Origin: DATMBL01 sp050735975
GTDB lineage: Bacteria > Desulfobacterota > Binatia > UBA9968
DNA length: 5,702 bases
Direction of reading: 5' to 3'
Assembly (NCBI GenBank): GCA_050735975.1
Contig: JBOHVS010000160.1
Span: forward strand, 1 to 5,702
The first letter of the stretch is position 1. Each line of letters begins with the position of its first letter. The notes beneath the pieces are model-generated. The model was not told where the DNA came from, made no database searches, and saw only the letters and a list, made by a program, of their open reading frames with translations. The position numbers and the translations under genes are program-made. Positions 1 through 4,667 of this stretch are shown one piece after another.

Positions 1-412
1 AGAGCGTGCAAGGCCAGTCGCCACGCTTCATGCGCTCCGCCTCCAAGGCGACGTTTCTCCGCGAGGCGAGGATGAGCGCGATGGTGAGTTCCGCCGGCGC
101 CTCCGGCGAGTTGCTTTTCCCGGTGGAAACCATGACGCCGTGCTCGGTGCAGGCGGCGTAGTCGATCATGCGCGAGCTGCGACCCACCAGGGCGATAAGT
201 CTCAACTTCGGTAATCGCTCGATCAGCGAACGGGAAAGCTCGGTGCGCTCGCGGATCGAGACCACGATGTCGGCATCGCGCAGGCGATCTTCCATTTGAT
301 CGAGCGTCTTCGCCGGCTCGCGGTAGCGCGTCACCTGGTGATGGCGAATGAGCGAGTAGCAATCGAGCTGATCGACCATGTCTTGATAGTCGTCGGGAAT
401 CACGATCTTCAT
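1..412 (-). CDS. D-2-hydroxyacid dehydrogenase family protein, N-terminal part (cut by left edge)
   Basis: The first 137 residues of an NAD-dependent D-isomer-specific 2-hydroxyacid dehydrogenase, a family that interconverts 2-hydroxy acids and 2-keto acids. The protein begins MKIVIPDDYQD, the usual opening of this subfamily. It continues with ADIVVSIRERT (about 47-57), LPKLRLIALVGR (67-78), the ID..AC..HGV..S stretch (83-97) and APAELTIALILASRR (105-119), which match the N-terminal half of the family. The NAD-binding glycine loop and the catalytic Arg/Glu/His lie beyond the edge, so activity and exact substrate cannot be judged. The ATG is preceded by an AGGAAGA-type ribosome site about 7 bases upstream, which supports the start. 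It lies beyond the last attC and is GC-rich, so I infer chromosomal flank rather than a cassette; a further attC beyond the left edge would change that view. Confidence 0.85.
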   Translation of the reverse strand, partial: MKIVIPDDYQDMVDQLDCYSLIRHHQVTRYREPAKTLDQMEDRLRDADIVVSIRERTELSRSLIERLPKLRLIALVGRSSRMIDYAACTEHGVMVSTGKSNSPEAPAELTIALILASRRNVALEAERMKRGDWPCTL

Positions 413-614
413 AGGGGTCTTCCTGCGTATGCGTGTTCGTTGGGTTTGTACGATTCTTTCTCAGAGCGTGTGTTTCCACCTTCAAAAAGACAACGCTAAG
501 CGCCTAAGACCATCCTATTCTCCGATCTTATGTCGCCGCATCAATGCATTGCGCAGGTCCGGCCCGGTGCTTGGTTTCCCCGCTGGCTGCTGCATCCGCG
601 GCTCCCTTGGTGCT
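413..614. other. Spacer between the last attC and the dehydrogenase gene
   Basis: About 200 bases without a convincing gene. On the minus strand a 26-codon ORF (595 down to 515, starting MQQPAGKPST) follows an AAGGGAG ribosome-site-like motif at good spacing. It could be a leader peptide or chance. Further along, TTGATG (548-553) and AGAATA (525-530) lie 17 bases apart as a weak promoter candidate for the dehydrogenase. No terminator is visible. This is where the integron array seems to end. Confidence 0.4.
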
Positions 615-663
615 GCATAACGCCTAGGCTGACCCGCTGCGTCGGGTCAAGCCGAAGTTAGAT
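615..663 (-). repeat. attC: attC site of the higBA cassette (last in array)
   Basis: A short (49-base) integron recombination site. Read on the minus strand it has R'' ATCTAAC, L'' GGCTTGACCCG, a short loop, L' CGGGTCAGCC and R' core GTTATGC. L'' and L' pair perfectly apart from one extra T in L'', the bulged base that sets strand choice and orientation for IntI. The recombination point would be after the G of R', between positions 620 and 621. It lies 12 bases beyond the antitoxin stop, as expected for the 3' end of a cassette. Confidence 0.9.
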
Positions 664-675
664 TTCGCGCGCCAC

Positions 676-948
676 TTAAGCGACGTCGAGCAATACACGC
701 GGATTCTTGTTTGCAACCACAAGCAAAGTTCTTGCAGCACCAGAGGGGACTCGACGCCCCTGCTCCCAATCCTGCAGAGTGCGAACCGACACGCCGAGTA
801 GCTGGGCAAATCGCGCTTGAGAAAGACCGGTCTTTTCTCGAATACTTGCGACCTCGGGAATGTTGATCACGCGGCCGTACTCGCCGCGCTTGATTTCACG
901 AAGGCCTTCAAGGATCTCGAGACCAATGTTGCGTTTGGATTTAGCCAT
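676..948 (-). CDS. higA: HigA2-like antitoxin, helix-turn-helix (XRE family)
   Basis: Antitoxin of a type II toxin-antitoxin pair, 90 residues. Proteins of this family bind and neutralise the HigB ribonuclease and repress their own operon. A helix-turn-helix fills the C-terminal half: IREKTGLSQARFAQLLGVS, then RTLQDWEQGRRVPSGAA, very like the Vibrio cholerae HigA2 pattern (SRTLENWEQGRSVPNG). The N-terminal part probably holds the toxin-binding region. I chose the internal ATG at 948 rather than a longer frame open from 981: AGGAGG sits at 955-960, 6 bases upstream, and this gives an 8-base ATGGCTAA-type overlap with the toxin stop, pointing to translational coupling. Toxin-first gene order is normal for higBA. 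The attC follows directly. Confidence 0.9.
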   Translation of the reverse strand: MAKSKRNIGLEILEGLREIKRGEYGRVINIPEVASIREKTGLSQARFAQLLGVSVRTLQDWEQGRRVPSGAARTLLVVANKNPRVLLDVA

Positions 949-1255
949 TTCCAACCTCCTTTCGAATCTGTCGCAAAACATGCGCGGGAATATTCTCAGC
1001 CACGTTCTTCGGATACATTGTCAGCATCCAGATCACGCCCTGCGAGATCCTGGTATAGTAGATCACGCGATACCCACCACGCTTCCCTCGTCCCGGCGCG
1101 CGCCAGCGAAGTTTGCGCACACCACCTGAGCCGGGAATGACATTTCCAGTTTCAGGATTATCCATCAAGGCCTTTTGAAGCTCACGATACTCATCGTCGT
1201 TCAGGTATTCTTGAACAAGGCGAGTAAAGAGCCGGGTCTCAATGAAGCTGAACAC
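941..1255 (-). CDS. higB: HigB2-like toxin (RelE/ParE superfamily mRNA interferase)
   Basis: 104-residue toxin. Family members enter the ribosomal A site and cut mRNA, stopping growth when the antitoxin is lost. The sequence follows V. cholerae HigB2 along its length: FIETRLFTRLVQEYLNDDEYR at the start, then NPETGNVIPGSGGVRKLRW (33-51), GRGKRGGYRVIYY (55-67) and LTMYPKN (78-84). The basic core (K48, R50, K58, R59, R63) matches residues that serve RNA contact and catalysis in the family. The start is GTG: an in-frame TGA lies about 30 bases upstream with no better start between, and the N-terminus aligns with HigB2. No strong ribosome site is seen; a promoter-like pair ends almost at the GTG, so a very short leader is possible. 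It overlaps higA by 8 bases. Confidence 0.9.
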   Translation of the reverse strand: MFSFIETRLFTRLVQEYLNDDEYRELQKALMDNPETGNVIPGSGGVRKLRWRAPGRGKRGGYRVIYYTRISQGVIWMLTMYPKNVAENIPAHVLRQIRKEVGNG

Positions 1256-1260
1256 AGGTG

Positions 1261-1289
1261 ACTGTACGGCAACGCCGTATAGAGGTCAA
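1261..1289 (-). promoter_or_regulatory. Candidate higBA promoter with overlapping operator-like dyad
   Basis: On the minus strand TTGACC (1284-1289) and TACAGT (1261-1266) are separated by 17 bases. Between and over the -10 lies a perfect dyad TACGGC-AAC-GCCGTA (1265-1279). HigA antitoxins repress their own operon at dyads overlapping the promoter, so this is a plausible operator. The predicted RNA start would fall at or near the GTG of higB. The motif match is by eye only. Confidence 0.4.
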
Positions 1290-1319
1290 GAGTCAGGGCA
1301 AATAGACTCGCTCAAATCT

Positions 1320-1344
1320 ACCAGTGAGAGTATACTGACCAGTG
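1320..1344. promoter_or_regulatory. Direct repeat pair around a palindrome in the higBA leader
   Basis: Two copies of ACCAGTG (1320-1326 and 1338-1344) lie 18 bases apart and flank the 8-base palindrome AGTATACT (1329-1336). The spacing is close to two helical turns, which fits a regulator binding one face of the DNA. It lies in the non-coding leader about 65-90 bases upstream of higB. On the minus strand the palindrome contains TATACT, a good -10, but no matching -35 is visible. Confidence 0.3.
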
Positions 1345-1376
1345 TAGTAGGATAATTAGGAATCATGGTATTGTGA

Positions 1377-1406
1377 AATTTACGTGAGTTAACAACGACT
1401 TGTCAA
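1377..1406 (-). promoter_or_regulatory. Candidate sigma-70 promoter upstream of higBA
   Basis: A perfect TTGACA (minus strand, 1401-1406) is followed after 18 bases by TAAATT (1377-1382), a moderate -10. It points towards higB, whose start is about 120 bases downstream. Together with the dyads nearer the gene, it suggests that this cassette carries its own control region, as toxin-antitoxin cassettes usually do. Confidence 0.4.
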
Positions 1407-1425
1407 ACACGGGGTTTCGAATGAT

Positions 1426-1487
1426 CAAAGGGGTCGGGAGTCTTTTATAGACAGCTCTTTGGCAATTAAAGACTCCCGACCCCTTTG
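1426..1487. repeat. Perfect 20-bp inverted repeat, REP/MITE-like element
   Basis: Arms at 1426-1445 (CAAAGGGGTCGGGAGTCTTT) and 1468-1487 are exact reverse complements around a 22-base AT-rich loop. From memory, the GGGTCGGGAGTC-type core resembles palindromic elements that occur beside IS200-like Y1 (REP-associated) transposases; this could not be checked here. No transposase is present. The element lies 4 bases from the decayed R' end of the cupin attC and upstream of the higBA promoter region. With T runs on either side it could also act as a transcription terminator in both directions, shielding higBA from upstream transcription. Confidence 0.6.
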
Positions 1488-1491
1488 CTTT

Positions 1492-1552
1492 GCCCGATAT
1501 CAGGCGTACCCGTGGCCGCTTGCTGCCTGTCCGCTGCAGCGATCTGTTGGGC
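1492..1552 (-). repeat. attC: Degenerate attC site of the cupin cassette
   Basis: Read on the minus strand, an intact R'' GCCCAAC (1546-1552) and an attC-like L'' GCTGCAGCGGAC (1529-1540) are followed by a variable region with a small CAGGC/GCCTG stem. The expected L' partner of L'' is missing. At the place where R' should be, ATCGGGC (1492-1498) stands in for GTTGGGC. The 61-base length is normal for an attC. Loss of L' and of the GTT of the core should prevent recombination, which would fuse the cupin and higBA cassettes into one mobile unit. Confidence 0.55.
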
Positions 1553-1553
1553 G

Positions 1554-1928
1554 TTACTTCTGGGCGCAGGCACCAATGGCCGACTTCATTTCGACAAGAA
1601 TGACGTGTGTTGGCGTATCGCCCGTGTTCGCGCCGATGTGGGTTTACGAGTCTGACCACATGACATCCCCTTCCTTGAACTGGCGCTGCAACACTTTGCC
1701 ATCGGGCAAGGTGATAGTTCGCTTGAATTCGGATCGTGAGTACAAGACGAAGGCCGGGTGCTTGTGTTGGTTTGTCCGATCGCTGGGGCGATCTCTGTAA
1801 TCCAGCACCCGCACGCAGTCGTTCTCGAAGAGCACCTTGTACTTATCGCTGTCCGTTTTCACCGGATCTTGCGCCGCGGCGAGCGTGGAAATAGACGCAA
1901 AAGCAACGAGTATGAGCAAGCGATGCAC
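1554..1928 (-). pseudogene. Exported small cupin-domain protein, interrupted by an in-frame stop
   Basis: The open part (1928 to 1644) gives 94 residues, but the same frame continues past one TAA (1644-1646) for 29 more codons to a natural stop beside the attC. The continuation (THIGANTGDTPTHVILVEMK) is the expected second half of a small cupin, so a CAA or GAA codon probably mutated to TAA. The N-terminus is a signal peptide (hydrophobic residues 3-18, cleavage near AAA-QD), so a periplasmic or secreted protein. Cupin motif 1 is seen at HKHPAF (55-60) and LPDGKVL..QFKEGDVMWSD (74-93). Truncation removes the histidine at 97 and the last strands, so the product is likely inactive unless the stop is read through. 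GTG start, with AAGGAGG (1933-1939) close upstream. Substrate unknown. Confidence 0.7.
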
Positions 1929-2000
1929 GGGACCTCCTTATGAAGATAAGGTCAGAAATAACCACCCGGCAGTGACGGCTCATTCCCCACCGGCTGTGAC

Positions 2001-2054
2001 GCCTAACGCAACGCTCAGCCGTGCGTTCGCAGCGGTCTGAAGCAGAAGTTAGGC
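2001..2054 (-). repeat. attC: attC site of the 192-residue membrane protein cassette
   Basis: A canonical 54-base site. Minus strand: R'' GCCTAAC, L'' CTTCAGACCG, variable loop, L' CGGCTGAGC, R' GTTAGGC. The outer 7-mers are exact complements, and L'' carries extra bases relative to L'. The cassette boundary is between 2006 and 2007. The roughly 100 bases between this site and the stop codon at 2158 hold no gene. Confidence 0.92.
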
Positions 2055-2157
2055 CCAATAATTCAGAATCTCGCCTTTTCTTCTCCCATGGAACATTCAG
2101 CTATGAACCAGCGTTGGGTCGAATCACGTTGGTTTCACTGGTTCCATTTCTTGGCGG

Positions 2158-2736
2158 CTACTTTTCTAAATACGTCAGAGTCGAGGAACTCAGAAACATC
2201 CCCATTCCAAAGATTCCAGCTATGCCGGCAAAAAAGAAATTCACATATGAGAAAGTCGTAGTCACCGGGACAGTTTCTCGGTAACCCATATAAATGAAAA
2301 CCAATGCCCACACGCAGTTGATAAAGGCCACAAGAAGCCTAGACCACGACTTTCTTGCGAGAAGACCAATAATGAGGAAAGAATGCACTAACACTATTGC
2401 GAGCGATAACAAAAGTAATCTAATGGAATAGATCGGGTCGTCGAAAACCAAAGCGACTACAAGACCCGTGAAACCCATAGCAATTAAGAGCAACATCGAT
2501 TGCGCCACGACTAGAATCGCAGGCGGATTTTTTGTAGGCCGTAAAATTGAAAGACCGCCAAGCTGGACACCGGCATATTCGCCTTTCGTTGTTAGCTCAA
2601 TGCAAAGTTGTCCGACGAGCCATATCACGAGTACAAACGGTACAAAGACTACTCCCCCAGGATGGCCCTTAGCCATCGATAGCACGACTATCAAGAGCAG
2701 AGCGGACCCCGTCCAAAGTACGGCTGTTTTTTTCAT
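2158..2736 (-). CDS. Multi-span membrane protein of unknown function (192 residues)
   Basis: I do not recognise the family. Hydrophobic segments at about 5-21, 28-46, 74-98, 104-126, 132-151 and 165-182 suggest six inner-membrane helices. A polar stretch lies between helices 2 and 3 (ELTTKGEYAG... RPTKNPP, 47-72) and a basic LARKSWSR loop (126-133) before helix 5. No catalytic motif, transporter signature or soluble domain is visible. The ATG at 2736 lacks a clear ribosome site; the next in-frame ATG is residue 21 and would lose most of the first helix, so the upstream start is preferred. It is the only gene of its cassette, with an 88-base leader. A TATAAA in that leader (minus strand, about 2759-2764) has no convincing -35. 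Confidence 0.75.
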   Translation of the reverse strand: MKKTAVLWTGSALLLIVVLSMAKGHPGGVVFVPFVLVIWLVGQLCIELTTKGEYAGVQLGGLSILRPTKNPPAILVVAQSMLLLIAMGFTGLVVALVFDDPIYSIRLLLLSLAIVLVHSFLIIGLLARKSWSRLLVAFINCVWALVFIYMGYRETVPVTTTFSYVNFFFAGIAGIFGMGMFLSSSTLTYLEK

Positions 2737-2818
2737 GATACTATTCGGTCAGAACTGTTTATAAGTGATATTGAAACAAAGCCGACCGACACTATTAACG
2801 CATTCGGGCGTCTTACGT

Positions 2819-2882
2819 GTCTAGCGCGAAGCCTCAGGTGCGCGCCGCCTATGGCGCGTCACACCGAAGCCGGAAGTTAGGC
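2819..2882 (-). repeat. attC: attC site of the HIT cassette, R' core altered
   Basis: 64 bases. Minus strand: R'' GCCTAAC, then a GGCTTCGGTG L'' arm, a CGCGCC/GGCGCG stem in the variable region, CACCTGAGGC as L', and GCTAGAC where GTTAGAC is expected. The invariant GTT triplet of the R' core is therefore GCT, a single-base change that should weaken or prevent IntI cutting. The HIT stop codon TGA directly abuts R''. Confidence 0.75.
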
Positions 2883-3254
2883 TCAAGTTTTCTGCTTCAG
2901 TACTGCCCTGATGCCTCCTTTTGGATCCGGGACATCGCCAGCATACCGCGGAATAAGGTGGACGTGAACATGCAGCCGCGATTGCCCTCCTGCCTTTCCG
3001 ACGTTGACGCCGATATTGTAACCGTCGGGTGAAAACTTCCTGTCAATAAAACGTTTTGCCTCGTTCATCAGTGAGAGGACGGCGTGCTGCTCGTCCGTTG
3101 TCATGTCAAAAAAACTCGCCACATGCCGCCGGGGAATGACGAGAACATGGCCGCGACTAAGCGAATGATTGTCGTACCGCACGTAGGCAAGGCCGCCTTC
3201 CAGGACGACGTCATTCGGAGTACAAAGTTCACAAGCCTTGGATCTGTCTGGCAC
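2883..3254 (-). CDS. HIT-family nucleotide hydrolase/transferase
   Basis: 123-residue histidine-triad protein. Family members hydrolyse or transfer nucleotidyl groups from substrates such as AMP-amidates or dinucleoside polyphosphates; the true substrate here is unknown. The triad HVHVH is at 95-99 within GGQSRLHVHVHLIPRY, with GHVLVIPRRHV at 35-45 and N84 in the conserved GVNVG. C8 and C11 (CELC), with H44 and H95, match the zinc site of bacterial HIT proteins. The tail DVPDPKGGIRAVL is typical. The length is slightly short but complete. GTG start with AGAGGA a few bases upstream; the cassette leader is only about 20 bases, so it needs transcription from upstream. The stop meets the attC exactly. 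Confidence 0.92.
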   Translation of the reverse strand: MPDRSKACELCTPNDVVLEGGLAYVRYDNHSLSRGHVLVIPRRHVASFFDMTTDEQHAVLSLMNEAKRFIDRKFSPDGYNIGVNVGKAGGQSRLHVHVHLIPRYAGDVPDPKGGIRAVLKQKT

Positions 3255-3265
3255 TGTATCCTCTA

Positions 3266-3287
3266 CAGGGCCTAACGTTAGGCCCTG
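3266..3287. repeat. Perfect 22-bp palindrome centred on an attC core
   Basis: Two 11-base arms (CAGGGCCTAAC and its exact reverse complement) meet with no spacer. The palindrome contains the R' core GTTAGGC joined head-on to its own complement GCCTAAC, and extends 4 bases into the HIT cassette leader. It looks like an inverted duplication of the cassette's first bases across the recombination point. Confidence 0.85.
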
Positions 3288-3325
3288 TGCCGTAGCTACA
3301 CGTCAGATTGAAGATCAAGTTAGAT
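3270..3325 (-). repeat. attC: Atypical attC site of the 98-residue membrane protein cassette
   Basis: Minus strand: R'' ATCTAAC (3319-3325), an L''-like CTTCAATCTG, a middle with the 8-base palindrome GTAGCTAC, then R' GTTAGGC (3270-3276). No L' complementary to L'' is visible. Instead a second GCCTAAC adjoins R'. R'' and R' pair over only part of their length. The 56-base total and the place after a gene fit an attC, but the inner arms do not fold as usual, so it may be a hybrid of two sites or a damaged one. Confidence 0.65.
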
Positions 3326-3367
3326 GTAATCGGCTCCAGCGGAGGGTTAAGTGTCGTACTTTATCTT

Positions 3368-3664
3368 TCACATTCCCTGAAAAAGATAAGAAAGAATAAA
3401 AATCGCAAAAAGAAAAGGGGAAACAATAATCAACGCAAACGATATTCTTTTTACCGAAAACCACTTGTCGGACATCCTTCGGCCACGTTCGGGAGAAAAC
3501 ACTTTTTCGAAGAACCACTCTCCCAAGAGATATAAAGGTGGACCTAAAAACAGAAGGAACATCCATCCCAACACCGTTGAGGGGAGATTTGGAAGGAACT
3601 GCAAAACGACGACTGCCCATATAATGATAATTCCAAATAGATAAAGACCGATAGTCTTAAGCAT
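3368..3664 (-). CDS. Small membrane protein of unknown function (98 residues)
   Basis: Not recognised. Three hydrophobic segments (about 5-24, 31-52 and 73-94) suggest three membrane helices. A charged loop between helices 2 and 3 (EKVFSPERGRRMSDKWFSVKR, 53-73) is strongly basic and probably cytoplasmic, which would put the N-terminus outside. No enzymatic motif is visible. The gene is clearly more AT-rich than its neighbours, which fits separate origin of each cassette. The ATG at 3664 has no clear ribosome site, and the leader to the cassette boundary is only about 35 bases. About 40 non-coding bases separate the stop from the attC. Confidence 0.65.
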   Translation of the reverse strand: MLKTIGLYLFGIIIIWAVVVLQFLPNLPSTVLGWMFLLFLGPPLYLLGEWFFEKVFSPERGRRMSDKWFSVKRISFALIIVSPFLFAIFILSYLFQGM

Positions 3665-3693
3665 GGCGTGGTGCTAAGTTTCTGCGACACTTA

Positions 3694-3752
3694 CAATAAC
3701 GCCATGCTCAGCCACGCGAATTCCTGCATCGGTCTGAAGTAGATGATTAGGC
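3694..3752 (-). repeat. attC: attC site of the methyltransferase cassette, both outer arms altered
   Basis: Minus strand: R'' GCCTAAT (3746-3752; usually GCCTAAC), L'' CTTCAGACCG, variable loop, L' GGCTGAGC, and R' GTTATTG (3694-3700). The inner arms match those of the site at 2001-2054 almost exactly, so the call is safe. R' keeps the GTT but departs from the RRRY part, and R'' has lost its final C. The methyltransferase stop TAG overlaps the first base of R''. Confidence 0.8.
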
Positions 3753-4558
3753 TAAACATTCAGAATGTCCGCCCCCACTGTACTCTTCACGAACCGATAT
3801 CCAACGTCCAATCTCTCAAGAGATCGTAACTGGCGATATCTCTTATCCCAAAGCCCTGATTCCAGGTCTGTGGTTAGAACTCTTATCCCTTGTGCAACAG
3901 CATCTATGTCGGCGACCGCAAAGGCAGACATGCAGGAACGAATTGAAGGATCGAGGTACATCTCGGGCCTGCACCAGCCTGCTGCTGCGAAGCAGTCCAC
4001 TAGATCGTGCGGCAACTCGAATGAATGAATGGTTGTCCCAGCTTTTGTCGATGCACTGACCATGTCCGACACCTCAGCAATTGGAGGAAAAACAGAAAAC
4101 GCCGCCCTCCAGACGTCCGCAAAATACTCAGAGAGCCAAAAGTTGCCTGCTTCTCTCGGATCGAAAGTAAAGAGCAGTACACTGCCGCCTCTTGACACCC
4201 TTGCCATTTCGGCAAGTCCGGCAGCCGGGTCGCGGAAGTGATGAAAGGAGAAGATGCCGATCGCTGCCGCGATGGATCCGGTAGGCAGTGGTATTGCTTC
4301 CGCAGTGCAGGACAGCCATTCAACCCTCTCCGTTTCTTCTGCTTGCAAGCGCATTACCTCCGATGGCTCAATCGCCTTGACGGCGTACCCTCTTCGCGCG
4401 AGCGCAGAGCTATAGCTGCCAGTACCAGCACCAACATCGGCAATTGCGCTACCAGGAGGAAGTCCGAGCAATTCTACAATGGCATCGACGATTCTTGGAT
4501 CTGCACGACGATGCCGAGTGTAACCCTCACCTATCCGATCATAGATCGTGTTTTCCAT
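3752..4558 (-). CDS. Class I SAM-dependent methyltransferase
   Basis: 268 residues with a Methyltransf_11-type Rossmann fold in the first half. Motif I is ADVGAGTGSYS (40-50), followed by the acidic ribose-binding residue in IEPS (63-66), TAEAIPLP (85-92, acidic-loop region), IFSFHHFRDP (102-111) and the RVSRGGSVLLFTFDP strand (120-134). The opening MENTIYDRIGEGYTRHRRADPRI is typical of small-molecule methyltransferases of this type. The C-terminal half (about 140-268) would form the acceptor-binding part; its substrate cannot be told. It is probably soluble and cytoplasmic. The ATG at 4558 has a weak GAAG about 9 bases upstream, and only about 20 bases of leader separate it from the preceding attC. 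The gene fills a whole cassette alone. Confidence 0.9.
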   Translation of the reverse strand: MENTIYDRIGEGYTRHRRADPRIVDAIVELLGLPPGSAIADVGAGTGSYSSALARRGYAVKAIEPSEVMRLQAEETERVEWLSCTAEAIPLPTGSIAAAIGIFSFHHFRDPAAGLAEMARVSRGGSVLLFTFDPREAGNFWLSEYFADVWRAAFSVFPPIAEVSDMVSASTKAGTTIHSFELPHDLVDCFAAAGWCRPEMYLDPSIRSCMSAFAVADIDAVAQGIRVLTTDLESGLWDKRYRQLRSLERLDVGYRFVKSTVGADILNV

Positions 4559-4571
4559 CGGTTTTCTTCGG

Positions 4572-4667
4572 GGCTAACGCTGCGGTTGAGGGGGCGCCGA
4601 CGAGCGAGGCGAGGAGGGTACCGAACAGCGACGCTGTTCGGTACCCTCCTCCAACCGCGGGTTAGCC
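4572..4667 (-). repeat. attC: Long attC site (96 bases) with an extra internal hairpin
   Basis: Minus strand: R'' GGCTAAC (4661-4667), L'' GCGGTTGGAGG, a long variable region, L' CCTCAACCGC and R' GTTAGCC (4572-4578). L'' has one extra G relative to L', giving the standard bulge. The variable region contains a perfect inverted repeat (4611-4630 against 4632-4651, centre base 4631), so the folded site would carry a second long stem on top of the attC stem. The stop codon of the 250-residue gene lies inside R''. Confidence 0.9.

Noticed and set aside
949..981. Longer N-terminus for HigA from 981
   Set aside because: The ATG at 948 has AGGAGG at ideal spacing and aligns with HigA2 proteins. The extra 11 residues would lie inside the end of higB.
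1459..1800. Plus-strand ORF of 113 codons
   Set aside because: It overlaps half of the inverted repeat, the degenerate attC and the cupin gene on the other strand, and has no recognisable domain.
3308..3535. Plus-strand ORF with a Lys/Arg/Asn-rich stretch
   Set aside because: The basic stretch is only the complement of codons for hydrophobic helices of the 98-residue membrane protein.
4611..4651. Intrinsic transcription terminator
   Set aside because: The hairpin is strong but no T-run follows it on either strand, and it lies inside the variable region of an attC. It is better described as part of that site.
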